Source of the DNA: Paenibacillus sp. FSL A5-0031
GTDB taxonomy: Bacteria; Bacillota; Bacilli; Paenibacillales; Paenibacillaceae
DNA length: 64,000 bases
NCBI RefSeq assembly: GCF_001956295.1
Contig: NZ_MRTD01000015.1
Coordinates: 1-64,000, forward strand
Direction: 5' to 3'
The position numbers and the translations under genes are program-made. The stretch's first letter is position 1; each line of letters begins with the position of its first letter. This document shows positions 50,747 through 59,769 of the stretch, one piece after another. Below the pieces are notes generated by a model. That model was not told the DNA's origin and ran no database searches. It worked only from the letters and a program-made list of their open reading frames with translations.

Positions 50747-53449
50747 ATGATGACCAAACGATTGTTTAATCTCGTCCTTTGTGTTGCCCTTCTTCTGATC
50801 AGCATTTCTTCAACCGCCTTCTCAGAGCCCGCTTCTCCTGACCAGCCATCCATTACACTTGAGGACGGCACAAACCACATCGTTGACCTCATTAATCAAG
50901 AGAGTCAAGACAACAAACTCATGATATTTACCCGCAGCTACGGAACCACAACAAAACCTCCGCTCGTTCCGACAACAGAAGCCATTATTACAAACGATAT
51001 CGTTACAGCCATATACACAAACAGCACTAACGGCACTTATATTCCTGCTAACGGATACGTCATATCTGGAACGGGAAACAAAGCTCCATTGATCAGCGGC
51101 TTCAAGATTGGAGATTCCATTACTACGAGCTTTCCTATATCGGTTTATCCAGCCCAATATTTCACCGTTAATGAAGAGATCGTTCCAATTACTCAGGTTA
51201 ATGCAGGGCGCGGAGCCGCGGATATCGTTCTGTATTTGCCAGAATACGGCCCTGCAACAAAAACAAATCCATGGGGCATGGAGATCACGGTTGACGGAGG
51301 TTCCGTTACGCGAATAGCAACGATGACGCAGGATACTAGCGGCAATTGGCTCGATAACAACTCATCCATTCCTGCGAGTGGATACGTTCTCTCTATTCAA
51401 GCTGAAAGTCCGTTTTTTGCCAAATTAAATGGAACTGTGCGGATTGGAGATGCCGTTGAATTGAATATGAACAATGAAGTGTTAGTTGAAGCCTCCAAAG
51501 TAGGATACGACGCCTTAAATCCGCGAACGAGAGAAGATAATCCCGGAGGCTGGGATGACGGCAGCAATGAACCATACCCCGGACACCGCGGAACGGATCA
51601 GCTCATTATTTACGACAACAGCTATGGCGCAGCAACGGGAACAAATCCTTGGGGATACGAGGTTGTCGTAAACTCGGAAGGCAAGGTCACGCAGGTGAGC
51701 GGCAATAATTCTACCATTCCAGCTGGCGGATATGTCATATCCGGGCATGGCGTCAAAGCAAGCTGGCTAAGCGAGCATGTATCCATAGGCAGCAGCTTCA
51801 AGCTGCTCACGGATAAGAAACAAACGTTATTTCTGTTCACGCCAGAATCCTATCTGGATAAAGCGCAAATAGGAATAGATGCTGCAAAGCAAAAGCTTAT
51901 TCTCTCCAAGCAGCAGTTTCTAGACATTAACTACAACGGTATGGAACAGCAAATTACATCTGCACAAGCAGCATTGGTCGATTTGAAAAGCCAGATTGCA
52001 CAAGGTGATTTCGCTTCCTTCACCGTCCAGTTCGCAGAGCTGAACGCACGGGTGGAGAAAGCCAGCTTCATGGGCTATGAATCCCGCACTGTAGACCATC
52101 GATCCATTTGGATTCGTCCGAAGGAAACGAATCTGGGGCAGGTTCAGCAGCATATTGCGAAGCTTCACGCTTTAAATATCAACTCCATTTACTTAGAGAC
52201 GTGGTGGAATGGCTTTACGATTTACCCAACGAGCCATCCGCTAGCTGCTCAAAATCCGATTTATGGCGGTTTTGACGTATTGAACGCCTATATAACTGAA
52301 GCCAAAAAAGCAGGCATCGAGGTTCATGCATGGGTCGAAAACTTTTTGGTAGGCGTCGGCAGTATGGCAGGTCCCGTCAGAAGCCTTAAGCCGGAATGGT
52401 CCATGATCAGTAGACAAGGCCACGATTATCAAGACGTTCCGCTTTACAACACCCAGTACTACTTCCTAAACCCTGTAAGGCCTGAAGTACGGGACTTTGT
52501 TTCTGAAATTTATAAGGAGCTGCTTCAGAAATATAAAGTAGACGGCTTGCATTTGGACTATATTCGTTATCCCGATGCAGGTGATTACACGAACGATTTT
52601 GGTTATGACTCTTATACGCGCAATCTGTTCAAGCAGAAGCATGGCGCAGATCCGATCGACCTCCATCCCGGCGACAACCTTTGGCAAGCGTGGGTTGATT
52701 TTAGAAAAAATACGATTAATGAGTTCGTATATCGGATCTCCAGTGAAGCCAAAAAATTGAAGCCGGATATCCGAGTCTCAGCCGCCGTATGGCCAAACTA
52801 TGTGAATGGGCCAGAGTTCATGCACCAGGAGCCAAAGGATTGGATTGCCAAAAACTATATCGACCAGCTCTTTCCGATGTCCTATCATCCAGACGCTTCA
52901 TCTGTTGCCACAGATTCCTTAAACTCCGTTGCACTCGCAAACAACAAAGCGCTGATCGTCATTGGTGTCGGAACGAATCTCGGCTTAACGAAGGAGATGC
53001 TGCTTAAACAAATAAACGAATCCGTCGCAGTAGGCGTCTCCGGCTCAGCTTTGTTCGAATTTGAATCGTTGTTTGGAAATGAATATGACAAAGCGCTTTT
53101 AGCAGGGCTCTACAGCAAACCCGCTATCGTGCCAGACAAAGATGTTTTAACATCCTTCAAAACGATCATTTCCGAAATGCAGCGCAAAATCAAACAGATT
53201 TATGTCCCGCTTAATGGGATGGATAACGATAAGAAATATGTAAAAGAGCTGGAGCAGCTTGAAAAAAGCTGGAAGGATAAAAAATCAGCCGGCAAGGACG
53301 CCAAAGAAGCACTTAAGAAAATAGAGAAGCTTCTGGAGCGTATCGAATCGGATCGTGCTTTGAACATAGAGGTTAAAAAACGAATGGCTGCGGATCTTAA
53401 TTATTTGGAAACCATTATTCTCGTTTACGTATCCAAGGCAGCCCACTAA
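50747..53449 (+). CDS. Secreted GHL10-type glycoside hydrolase-like protein with triple N-terminal repeats
   Basis: 900 residues from ATG at 50747 (GAGGTG 6 nt upstream). Signal peptide to about residue 30 (AFSEPA). Three repeats follow (about 55-125, 150-225, 275-345) with (S/E)YG..T.TNPWG.E(I/V).V and IPA.GYV(I/L)S. The GHL10/YngK-like barrel is at about 425-760: SIYLETWWNGFTIYP, EVHAWVENFL, GLHLDYIRYPDAGDY, DQLFPMSYHPD. A charged helical tail (from about 775, KELEQLEKSWKDKK) ends the protein. Secreted enzyme acting on cell-wall or plant glycans; exact activity unknown. Confidence 0.87.
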   Translation: MMTKRLFNLVLCVALLLISISSTAFSEPASPDQPSITLEDGTNHIVDLINQESQDNKLMIFTRSYGTTTKPPLVPTTEAIITNDIVTAIYTNSTNGTYIPANGYVISGTGNKAPLISGFKIGDSITTSFPISVYPAQYFTVNEEIVPITQVNAGRGAADIVLYLPEYGPATKTNPWGMEITVDGGSVTRIATMTQDTSGNWLDNNSSIPASGYVLSIQAESPFFAKLNGTVRIGDAVELNMNNEVLVEASKVGYDALNPRTREDNPGGWDDGSNEPYPGHRGTDQLIIYDNSYGAATGTNPWGYEVVVNSEGKVTQVSGNNSTIPAGGYVISGHGVKASWLSEHVSIGSSFKLLTDKKQTLFLFTPESYLDKAQIGIDAAKQKLILSKQQFLDINYNGMEQQITSAQAALVDLKSQIAQGDFASFTVQFAELNARVEKASFMGYESRTVDHRSIWIRPKETNLGQVQQHIAKLHALNINSIYLETWWNGFTIYPTSHPLAAQNPIYGGFDVLNAYITEAKKAGIEVHAWVENFLVGVGSMAGPVRSLKPEWSMISRQGHDYQDVPLYNTQYYFLNPVRPEVRDFVSEIYKELLQKYKVDGLHLDYIRYPDAGDYTNDFGYDSYTRNLFKQKHGADPIDLHPGDNLWQAWVDFRKNTINEFVYRISSEAKKLKPDIRVSAAVWPNYVNGPEFMHQEPKDWIAKNYIDQLFPMSYHPDASSVATDSLNSVALANNKALIVIGVGTNLGLTKEMLLKQINESVAVGVSGSALFEFESLFGNEYDKALLAGLYSKPAIVPDKDVLTSFKTIISEMQRKIKQIYVPLNGMDNDKKYVKELEQLEKSWKDKKSAGKDAKEALKKIEKLLERIESDRALNIEVKKRMAADLNYLETIILVYVSKAAH

Positions 53450-53472
53450 ACAACACAGAGAGGACCAACTGT

Positions 53473-54288
53473 ATGTTATGGGAAAACTTAACCGTCAAGG
53501 AATTTGAGGCGGCCGTGAAGTCAACGAACCGAGTCTGTGTCCTGCCGATCGGCTGTCTTGAAAAGCATGGCGACCATCTTCCCCTCGGAACGGATATGAT
53601 GATCGCTAGAGAAATCGTAGAGAATTCAGCTCAATTAGAGTCATGTGTTATCTTTCCTTATTATATTTTCGGCCAAGTATCCGAGGTGAAGCATTACGCA
53701 GGCACAGTTGCTCTTGGCAGCGAGCTGCAGCTGCGCCTCTTGCAGGAAGTGTGCAAGGAAATTAGGCGCAACGGCTTCAACAAAATTATTTTGGCCAATG
53801 GGCACGGCGGCAATAACAATCTGCTGAGCTATTTCGTCCAAACGATGCTCGATGAACGCAAGGATTATGTTGTGTACGCCTATAATCTATGGGAATTAAA
53901 TGCCGAGCAGCTTGCTCATCTTGATCAATCCTATGAAACGCCAGATGACTATGGGCATGCCGATCATATGGAAACATCGCAAATTCTTCATATTAATCCG
54001 TCTCTTGTCCATATGGACCGTTTGAATCCAGGCGAGTGGGAGTCCAAAGGTCTTGGACGAACGCTAACGGAGCATAGGCTGTCCGCTGGCATCCATTGGT
54101 ATATGGAATTTCCAAATCAGATTGCGGGCGATCCTTCATTGTCGACGGCAGCGTATGGTAAGGAGTATATTTCAATGTGCGCAAGCAACTTCGCCAAAGC
54201 GATACACGCTGTCAAAAATGATGAAACCTCTTTGCAGCAGCAAACCTCTTTTTTTGATCGATGCGACGATGTGAACCTTATCCGTTAA
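53473..54288 (+). CDS. Creatininase-family amidohydrolase
   Basis: 271 residues. GCLEKHGDHLPLGTD (28-42, E30/H32/D41 of the metal site), NGHGGNNNLL and HADHMETSQIL (third metal cluster) are the family hallmarks. Members include creatinine amidohydrolase, the mycofactocin enzyme MftE and the riboflavin-pathway ArfB, so the real substrate is a cyclic or linear amide of unknown kind. Follows the GHL10-type gene by 23 bp, probably in one operon (AGAGAGG before ATG). Confidence 0.92.
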   Translation: MLWENLTVKEFEAAVKSTNRVCVLPIGCLEKHGDHLPLGTDMMIAREIVENSAQLESCVIFPYYIFGQVSEVKHYAGTVALGSELQLRLLQEVCKEIRRNGFNKIILANGHGGNNNLLSYFVQTMLDERKDYVVYAYNLWELNAEQLAHLDQSYETPDDYGHADHMETSQILHINPSLVHMDRLNPGEWESKGLGRTLTEHRLSAGIHWYMEFPNQIAGDPSLSTAAYGKEYISMCASNFAKAIHAVKNDETSLQQQTSFFDRCDDVNLIR

Positions 54289-54292
54289 AACA

Positions 54293-54338
54293 AGAAATGG
54301 CAGTCCGGCCTAGCTACAGGCTTTGGACTGCCATTTCT
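54293..54338. terminator. Bidirectional terminator with 14-bp arms
   Basis: AGAAATGGCAGTCC (54293-54306) pairs perfectly with GGACTGCCATTTCT (54325-54338). Located between the converging creatininase and SGNH genes. Confidence 0.88.
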
Positions 54339-54351
54339 CTTACTCCTTAGA

Positions 54352-54900
54352 TTACAAAAATTTATGTATGTGCTCGATGACTTTCTCCGCGCATCTACGA
54401 TTTCCTCGTTCAGATAAGTGCAAACGGTCCTCGCAAATATGTAATGCTAGATCTTCTTTTATGGCAGCATTCAGATCATTTATTTGTATGCCTAGGCTTT
54501 CCAGCAGCTTTACAGCTGCCGCATTGTATAAATCGATCTCTGCATTGCTGCGCCCAATCGCATCGGCTGGAACAGGCGTCGTTGTTGCAAATATGATGTT
54601 TGCACCCGTTCTTTGCAGCTCATTCGCCGTTCGTTTAAGCGTTTCCAAATATTCTTCTAATGAAGTAAGTGCCTCGACCATTGGCGCTTCATGATGCAAA
54701 TCCCATAATCCGTTGTTCCAATGAACGATATCTGGTTTGCCCAGATCTCTAATCCACAAATTAACTCCCCATAACGTATGTTTCGCAAATCTGCCGTTCT
54801 CCTCAGGTGCGACAACCTCTGCCGTTTCATTCAAAGCCTCGCGCACAAGCGGTTCATAGCCCATTCGGATCGAATCTCCGAGCAGCAGTACTCTTTTCAC
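54352..54900 (-). CDS. SGNH/GDSL-type hydrolase
   Basis: 182 residues from GTG at 54900 (AAGGTG 6 nt upstream); the longer frame to 54939 is not required. The nucleophile block is VLLLGDSIRMGYEPLV (Ser in GDS), Asn/Gly in HWNNGLWDLH, and the C-terminal DRLHLSERG with catalytic Asp and His. Esterase, likely deacetylating a carbohydrate. No signal peptide. Downstream of the alpha-mannosidase gene, separated by a hairpin. Confidence 0.9.
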   Translation of the reverse strand: MKRVLLLGDSIRMGYEPLVREALNETAEVVAPEENGRFAKHTLWGVNLWIRDLGKPDIVHWNNGLWDLHHEAPMVEALTSLEEYLETLKRTANELQRTGANIIFATTTPVPADAIGRSNAEIDLYNAAAVKLLESLGIQINDLNAAIKEDLALHICEDRLHLSERGNRRCAEKVIEHIHKFL

Positions 54901-54990
54901 CTGTAACACCTTCCCCTTGTTTTCATAATATTTGCCCATGCCGCAAACTTGATGCTTACGTCCATGTCAACCTCATCCCTCTTGAAATAT

Positions 54991-55033
54991 AGCACACCCC
55001 CAACCGTTTCTCAAAGACAGTTAGGGGTGTGTT
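54991..55033 (-). terminator. Hairpin after the GH38 gene
   Basis: AGCACACCCCCAAC (54991-55004) pairs with GTTAGGGGTGTGTT (55020-55033), a 13-bp stem with one mismatch and a 15-nt loop. It lies 18 bp after the mannosidase stop; only a short AT-rich run follows. Confidence 0.65.
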
Positions 55034-55050
55034 ATACTCCGTATGCTAAT

Positions 55051-57867
55051 TTACAAAGAAACATCTAAACTAAGCGTAATGATTTCAGCGGGACGAACCA
55101 CCATTCGGCCAAGCTCTGACTCCTCCAGCCTCTGCTCCATAACGCTGCTGCGATGTGCTGCGTTCACGCCTAGCGTAGGGTATACGCTTAACGTTTGCTC
55201 ATCTCGTGATAGATTATACCAGCGCGCGATCAAATCCCCCGTGTTCTCCGATACCTTAAGAGCAGACAAACATAGTTTGTCACCCTCCCATTGCATAAAG
55301 GAAAAACTACTTGGAAGCTCACCCTCTTGTGTACCCGTCTGCTTTACTATCCATGGAACTTGATATTGATAAGCTTCCTTCATCGATGCCATAGCTCCAT
55401 GCCCAATGAACTCCGACTTTGCATGCTGATTCTCTACCGGAAACGGTATAATTTCAAGCTTAACCGTATGCTCGCCGAGACACTGCGCCTCAGGGGTCGG
55501 GAAGTATCCCCAATCACCTAGCTCCCCCACCGCACGCAGCAAAGTAACCGCAATGGTATTGTTTTCATCTTCTTCTCGCAAAACTTCATATTCATTTAAA
55601 CCAAGGTTGGCGATCGTAACTCCCTGCTTCTCGCCTATCAACGTCACAAAAGCTTGCTGATGCTGACAATTGCTTGGGTTTCTCCATTCCTCCGATGGGG
55701 TATTATCCCGCTCCACCACTTCAAAGATTGAATCTGCCAAATGTGTCTTCGATTGAAAGTCTACCGGGAACAACATACGCAAACGATGGTCAAGAGCCTC
55801 GTTGTTAAAGGTGGTTTCTATTTGCAGTGCTTGCCCATTTTTGTTAAGTGATACCTTCGTCTTAATCGTAAAAGGAATGTGCTTATCCGACCTGCCTGAT
55901 TTTCGTCCAGTAAACCAAATCAGCTCTTCTCTCTCCTGCTGCAACAGCTCTTCTGCCGACTTTGGGATTAACATCTGGTGCGTAATTTCAAAGCTGGCTT
56001 GAAAAGGTGTATCTTCCGTTATGCGTATTTCGGCTCGAAGGCCTCTCGTTGTCAGCGGGACGTCACCGTTTGGCTGGCGGTACATATACTCATTACCAAT
56101 GTCTCCTGTATCTTCATATATGCACTGATTGCGCAGCACTTCATTCGAACGATGATCATCAATAGTCAAGGAACCGTCATCAGCGATCGTTACAGTCAAA
56201 TAATCATTGCCCATCTCTCGTTCATTTCTAATTAGAGAGCCTTCTTCAGCTTGAAGCTGTTTAGAAAGATCATTTCTAATCAGCGCATAGGTTTTGTAGC
56301 CAAGTGCTGGTACACCGTGCGACTCAAATTGAATACGTACTTTTCTAGCAAAATAAGGCTGACGGAATTGATCCTCGGGCAAATCGTATCCGAATTGTAC
56401 GCCTAGATCTTCTATGCCGCTGGATACCTTACTGCCCTCTGACTCTACGAGGTATAGACCTGCTAAATCAATTTCCTTCAGTCGCTGCTTCATCGTGTAA
56501 AAATCTATTCCACTATTGAAATAGATGCGCTCGATTTCAACATCAGTGGAAACAACACCAGAACGCAGCCAGCCCGTTGTATTAACAACAACGAGTGTAG
56601 AAGCAACCTCTCCAAAGGTAGCAAATTCGCTCGTATCTACCTTCGAAGCGACCGCGGATAAACTGTCTTCGATAATACTTTCGGCGACATGCTTACTTTT
56701 GGCAAAACGGGTCACCATCTCTGCATGGACCTCATCGACACTGCATCCGCAAATGCTGTCATGCGGATGGTTTTGCATCAATGTTTTCCAAGCATATGTG
56801 AATAGATGATGAGGATAAGCATGGCCTGTCAAATAAGCAAAGGCTGCTATCGGTTCGGCCACTTTCTCCAGCAGCGTCTGACCTGTTTGGTTCATTTGCT
56901 TAAGATAGATTCGCGAAGATGCAGTATTAACAAGTGTCGACCAGCCATCGGTATGCTGGCTTCTCAGTTCACCTTTGACGATGGACAATTTCTCAGGGAG
57001 CGATGCGGTTACCGCCTCAATATAATCTTCAAAATTCGAATGGACAAATTGATATTCCGGAAATAGCTGCTGCGCAGTCGCAATAGCTTGTGCTACATCC
57101 GTCTGCACCGGCTGATGATCGCAGCCATTCATCATGAGCCAGTGAGGCGTTGAAGCATACTCGGCGACGTCCTTTAATTTACGCTGCCAATAAGCACCGG
57201 CCGCTTCTGGCTCAGTTGGAATTTCATTGCCGTTGCTGTACCAATTGGCGAACAGAATGCCGGTCACTCTTGAGCCGTCAGGAGCCTCCCATATCATCTC
57301 GGAGAACGGTGATTCGTAGGCTTTCGTTTGAGAAACCTCATTATTAAAGCCAGTTGGCTTCACACCGCGTCCGAACACAGCATTCTCGATCCCTGCTTGC
57401 AGCATCAGCTGCGGTGCTTGCCCAATGTTTCCGAACGAATCCGGGAAATAACCCACCTTTGCAGCTTTGCCGAACTGCATAGCATCTCGGTGTCCATAAG
57501 CGAGATTGCGTACATTTGCTTCACCGCTCGTCAAAAATTCATCTTGCAAAATATACCACGGTCCAATATGAATGCGTCCTTCGCGAACATACTGCTCAAG
57601 CAGCGCTCTTTTTTCCGGACGAATTTGCAAATAGTCTTCTAATATAATCGTCTGGCCATCAAGATGAAAGCTTTTGAAATTCGAATCTCGCTCCAGCGTC
57701 TCAAGCAATCGATCGATAAGCGCAATTAATCTAACATGGTGCTTCTCATATGGCAAGTACCATTCCCTGTCCCAATGGGTGTGTGAAATGATATGAACAG
57801 TAGTAGATGATATCAAAGTATCCTTCTCCATTCTCTGTTTGGGATGAAAGCAAAGACGCTGCTCCAC
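55051..57867 (-). CDS. Alpha-mannosidase (GH38)
   Basis: 938 residues, typical size. GH38 hallmarks: SHTHWDREW (zinc ligands H29/H31-region and D33), VGYFPDSFGNIGQAP (catalytic nucleophile D143) and NHPHDSICGCSVDEVH (zinc His/Asp). Hydrolyses alpha-mannosides from N-glycan-like oligosaccharides. Without signal peptide, so cytoplasmic, acting on imported fragments. Directly behind the permease pair of module 2, a clear sign that the transported compound contains mannose. Start is uncertain: GTG at 57867 or ATG at 57831, both with weak sites. Confidence 0.95.
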   Translation of the reverse strand: MEQRLCFHPKQRMEKDTLISSTTVHIISHTHWDREWYLPYEKHHVRLIALIDRLLETLERDSNFKSFHLDGQTIILEDYLQIRPEKRALLEQYVREGRIHIGPWYILQDEFLTSGEANVRNLAYGHRDAMQFGKAAKVGYFPDSFGNIGQAPQLMLQAGIENAVFGRGVKPTGFNNEVSQTKAYESPFSEMIWEAPDGSRVTGILFANWYSNGNEIPTEPEAAGAYWQRKLKDVAEYASTPHWLMMNGCDHQPVQTDVAQAIATAQQLFPEYQFVHSNFEDYIEAVTASLPEKLSIVKGELRSQHTDGWSTLVNTASSRIYLKQMNQTGQTLLEKVAEPIAAFAYLTGHAYPHHLFTYAWKTLMQNHPHDSICGCSVDEVHAEMVTRFAKSKHVAESIIEDSLSAVASKVDTSEFATFGEVASTLVVVNTTGWLRSGVVSTDVEIERIYFNSGIDFYTMKQRLKEIDLAGLYLVESEGSKVSSGIEDLGVQFGYDLPEDQFRQPYFARKVRIQFESHGVPALGYKTYALIRNDLSKQLQAEEGSLIRNEREMGNDYLTVTIADDGSLTIDDHRSNEVLRNQCIYEDTGDIGNEYMYRQPNGDVPLTTRGLRAEIRITEDTPFQASFEITHQMLIPKSAEELLQQEREELIWFTGRKSGRSDKHIPFTIKTKVSLNKNGQALQIETTFNNEALDHRLRMLFPVDFQSKTHLADSIFEVVERDNTPSEEWRNPSNCQHQQAFVTLIGEKQGVTIANLGLNEYEVLREEDENNTIAVTLLRAVGELGDWGYFPTPEAQCLGEHTVKLEIIPFPVENQHAKSEFIGHGAMASMKEAYQYQVPWIVKQTGTQEGELPSSFSFMQWEGDKLCLSALKVSENTGDLIARWYNLSRDEQTLSVYPTLGVNAAHRSSVMEQRLEESELGRMVVRPAEIITLSLDVSL

Positions 57868-57906
57868 GTGCTTGCCTAATGCCGATTAATGCTCACTTTG
57901 CTTGCG

Positions 57907-58860
57907 TTAGCCTACGATGCCTGTACGTTCTACACTTTCGACGAAATAGCGCTGTACGAACAAGTACATAATAATAAGCGGGAGCATAAGCAGGAGAACG
58001 CCCGTATTCAGCAGCATGGATTGATACACAAGATCAGGTTCTTTGCCAAGCACAGAGCCCATGTCTGCTAACTGAGTTGACAATACTTTTACTTTGCTGA
58101 GAAACAACGAGACATAATAGCTGTCATTCCACTGCCATACGAAGGAAAACAGCACAACCGTAACAATTGCAGGAACGGCATTCGGCAGCATGATCTTATA
58201 GAAGGTTTTAAAAACACCTGAGCCGTCAACAACGGCCGCTTCTTCAATCTCCTTCGGAATGCCTCGGAAAAATTGCCGAAAAATATAAATATAAAGACCG
58301 TTTTTGAGCCCCATTCCCGTTGCGGATGAAATCAGGAAAGGCCAAAAGGTATCAATTAGATTAAAGCTGTCCCTCTTCGAAAACAAACCTACTAAACCGA
58401 ACATATCAAAGTACCTATACGTTAAATATAGCGGAATCATAATCGTCTGCGGCGGTACAACAATGGTGAATATAACGAATCCAAAGAGGATGCCGCTGCC
58501 TTTAAACTTCAATTTTGCAAAAGCGTATGCCGCTAGCGCACAGGATGCGAGTTGAATGGCAGTCGTTCCCGCCGATATCAAAAACGTATTCAGTAGAGTA
58601 GCCCAGTAGTGGGTCGCTTCCATCGCAATTTTAAAATTATCCAACGTGAAGTTTCTAGGAATCCACAGCACCGTCGGATCATAGATATCAATTTTGTTGC
58701 GGAATGCGACCGAGAAACGAAGAAATAGCGGAAATAATATAATAAAACAAAAACCAGAAACGAGTACTGACCTTAGCAACGTCCATAACAATCGCTTCGA
58801 TCTCTCGACCGGATTATAGTGGCGGTGAAACCTTTCCGCGTGAATGGCCGGCAGCTTCAT
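57907..58860 (-). CDS. CUT1 ABC importer permease, MalG-like (module 2)
   Basis: 317 residues, six hydrophobic segments, EAA loop IEEAAVVDGSGVFKTFYKIMLPNAVP. It shares long strings with the permease at 32416 (FTIVVPPQTIM, GLKNGLYIYIFRQFFR, MLPNAVPAI), so it is a paralogue in the same module position. Followed by the alpha-mannosidase after 39 bp. Preceded by GGAGGAGAGG. Confidence 0.93.
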   Translation of the reverse strand: MKLPAIHAERFHRHYNPVERSKRLLWTLLRSVLVSGFCFIILFPLFLRFSVAFRNKIDIYDPTVLWIPRNFTLDNFKIAMEATHYWATLLNTFLISAGTTAIQLASCALAAYAFAKLKFKGSGILFGFVIFTIVVPPQTIMIPLYLTYRYFDMFGLVGLFSKRDSFNLIDTFWPFLISSATGMGLKNGLYIYIFRQFFRGIPKEIEEAAVVDGSGVFKTFYKIMLPNAVPAIVTVVLFSFVWQWNDSYYVSLFLSKVKVLSTQLADMGSVLGKEPDLVYQSMLLNTGVLLLMLPLIIMYLFVQRYFVESVERTGIVG

Positions 58861-58875
58861 GGCCTCTCCTCCTTC

Positions 58876-59769
58876 TCAATCGTAGTAAAACACTTTTCTC
58901 GAAATGATGCCCGCTGATAGGCTAAGTACTATTGCGACAACGATAAAATACACCCAAGACATCGCTGCGCTCTGCCCGAACTCAAACGTTTTGAATGCCG
59001 TTTCTGAAATAAGTGCGTTAACCGAATTGTTATTGAATGAATCAATAATGGAATAAATTAAATTCGTCAGAATAAGCGGCGTCATCATTGGGAATGTAAC
59101 TTTCCAGAAAATCTCATAGCCCGTTGCCCCCTCAATTCTTGCAGATTCGTACAGTGAGGGAGAAATGGATTGCAAGCCCGCAAGAAAGATAAGAATTTGG
59201 ACGCCGGAGGAGCTAATAATTTCATAGATTCGGTCAACCGCATCCGAAATATAATTTACGAATACAGGCGCCAAGCCGGACTCCATCATCATCTTTTTCA
59301 GCTCAAAGCTTTGCATGAGATTTCCGCTTCCGCTAGATGAAGAAGAGCTTCCGACAAAGCTGCTAATGTCCATATTGGCTATTGCCGCAGATGCTAGAAT
59401 GACGGGTAGAAAAAAGACTGCCCTTGCCATCGCTCTTCCTCTGAACTTCTGATTCAGCAGCACCGCTGCAAAGAGACTGAATACGATGATGATTGGCACA
59501 TTAACGATCATATCTGTAACCGATTCAGTCAGTCTGCGCGGAAAATCCGCATTGGTCAGAAATAAATGACGAAAGTTTGCGAAACCCTCATACTTTACTG
59601 CGAAGCCGCCTTCAACCAAACTTATTGAGCTTAAGCTGAATCGTAAGGATTGAATGAGCGGCATGATAAACAGCATGACTAATCCCAGCATTAATGGCGT
59701 GGCGAACAGCACGCCGCACCATGCTTTTTTCTGCGCCAAGGTCAATGGCTTATTGAACATCTGCCTCAC
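58876..59769 (-). CDS. CUT1 ABC importer permease, MalF-like (module 2)
   Basis: 297 residues, six hydrophobic segments, EAA loop YESARIEGATGYEIFWKVTFP, and a Ser-rich loop (FVGSSSSSSGSG). Shares SSSGVQILIFLAGLQSISPSLYE with the permease at 33427, the module-1 partner. Overlaps the end of the DUF5696 gene by 20 bp (start GTG at 59769; ATG at 59760 is an alternative), so the two are co-translated. Confidence 0.93.
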   Translation of the reverse strand: MRQMFNKPLTLAQKKAWCGVLFATPLMLGLVMLFIMPLIQSLRFSLSSISLVEGGFAVKYEGFANFRHLFLTNADFPRRLTESVTDMIVNVPIIIVFSLFAAVLLNQKFRGRAMARAVFFLPVILASAAIANMDISSFVGSSSSSSGSGNLMQSFELKKMMMESGLAPVFVNYISDAVDRIYEIISSSGVQILIFLAGLQSISPSLYESARIEGATGYEIFWKVTFPMMTPLILTNLIYSIIDSFNNNSVNALISETAFKTFEFGQSAAMSWVYFIVVAIVLSLSAGIISRKVFYYD

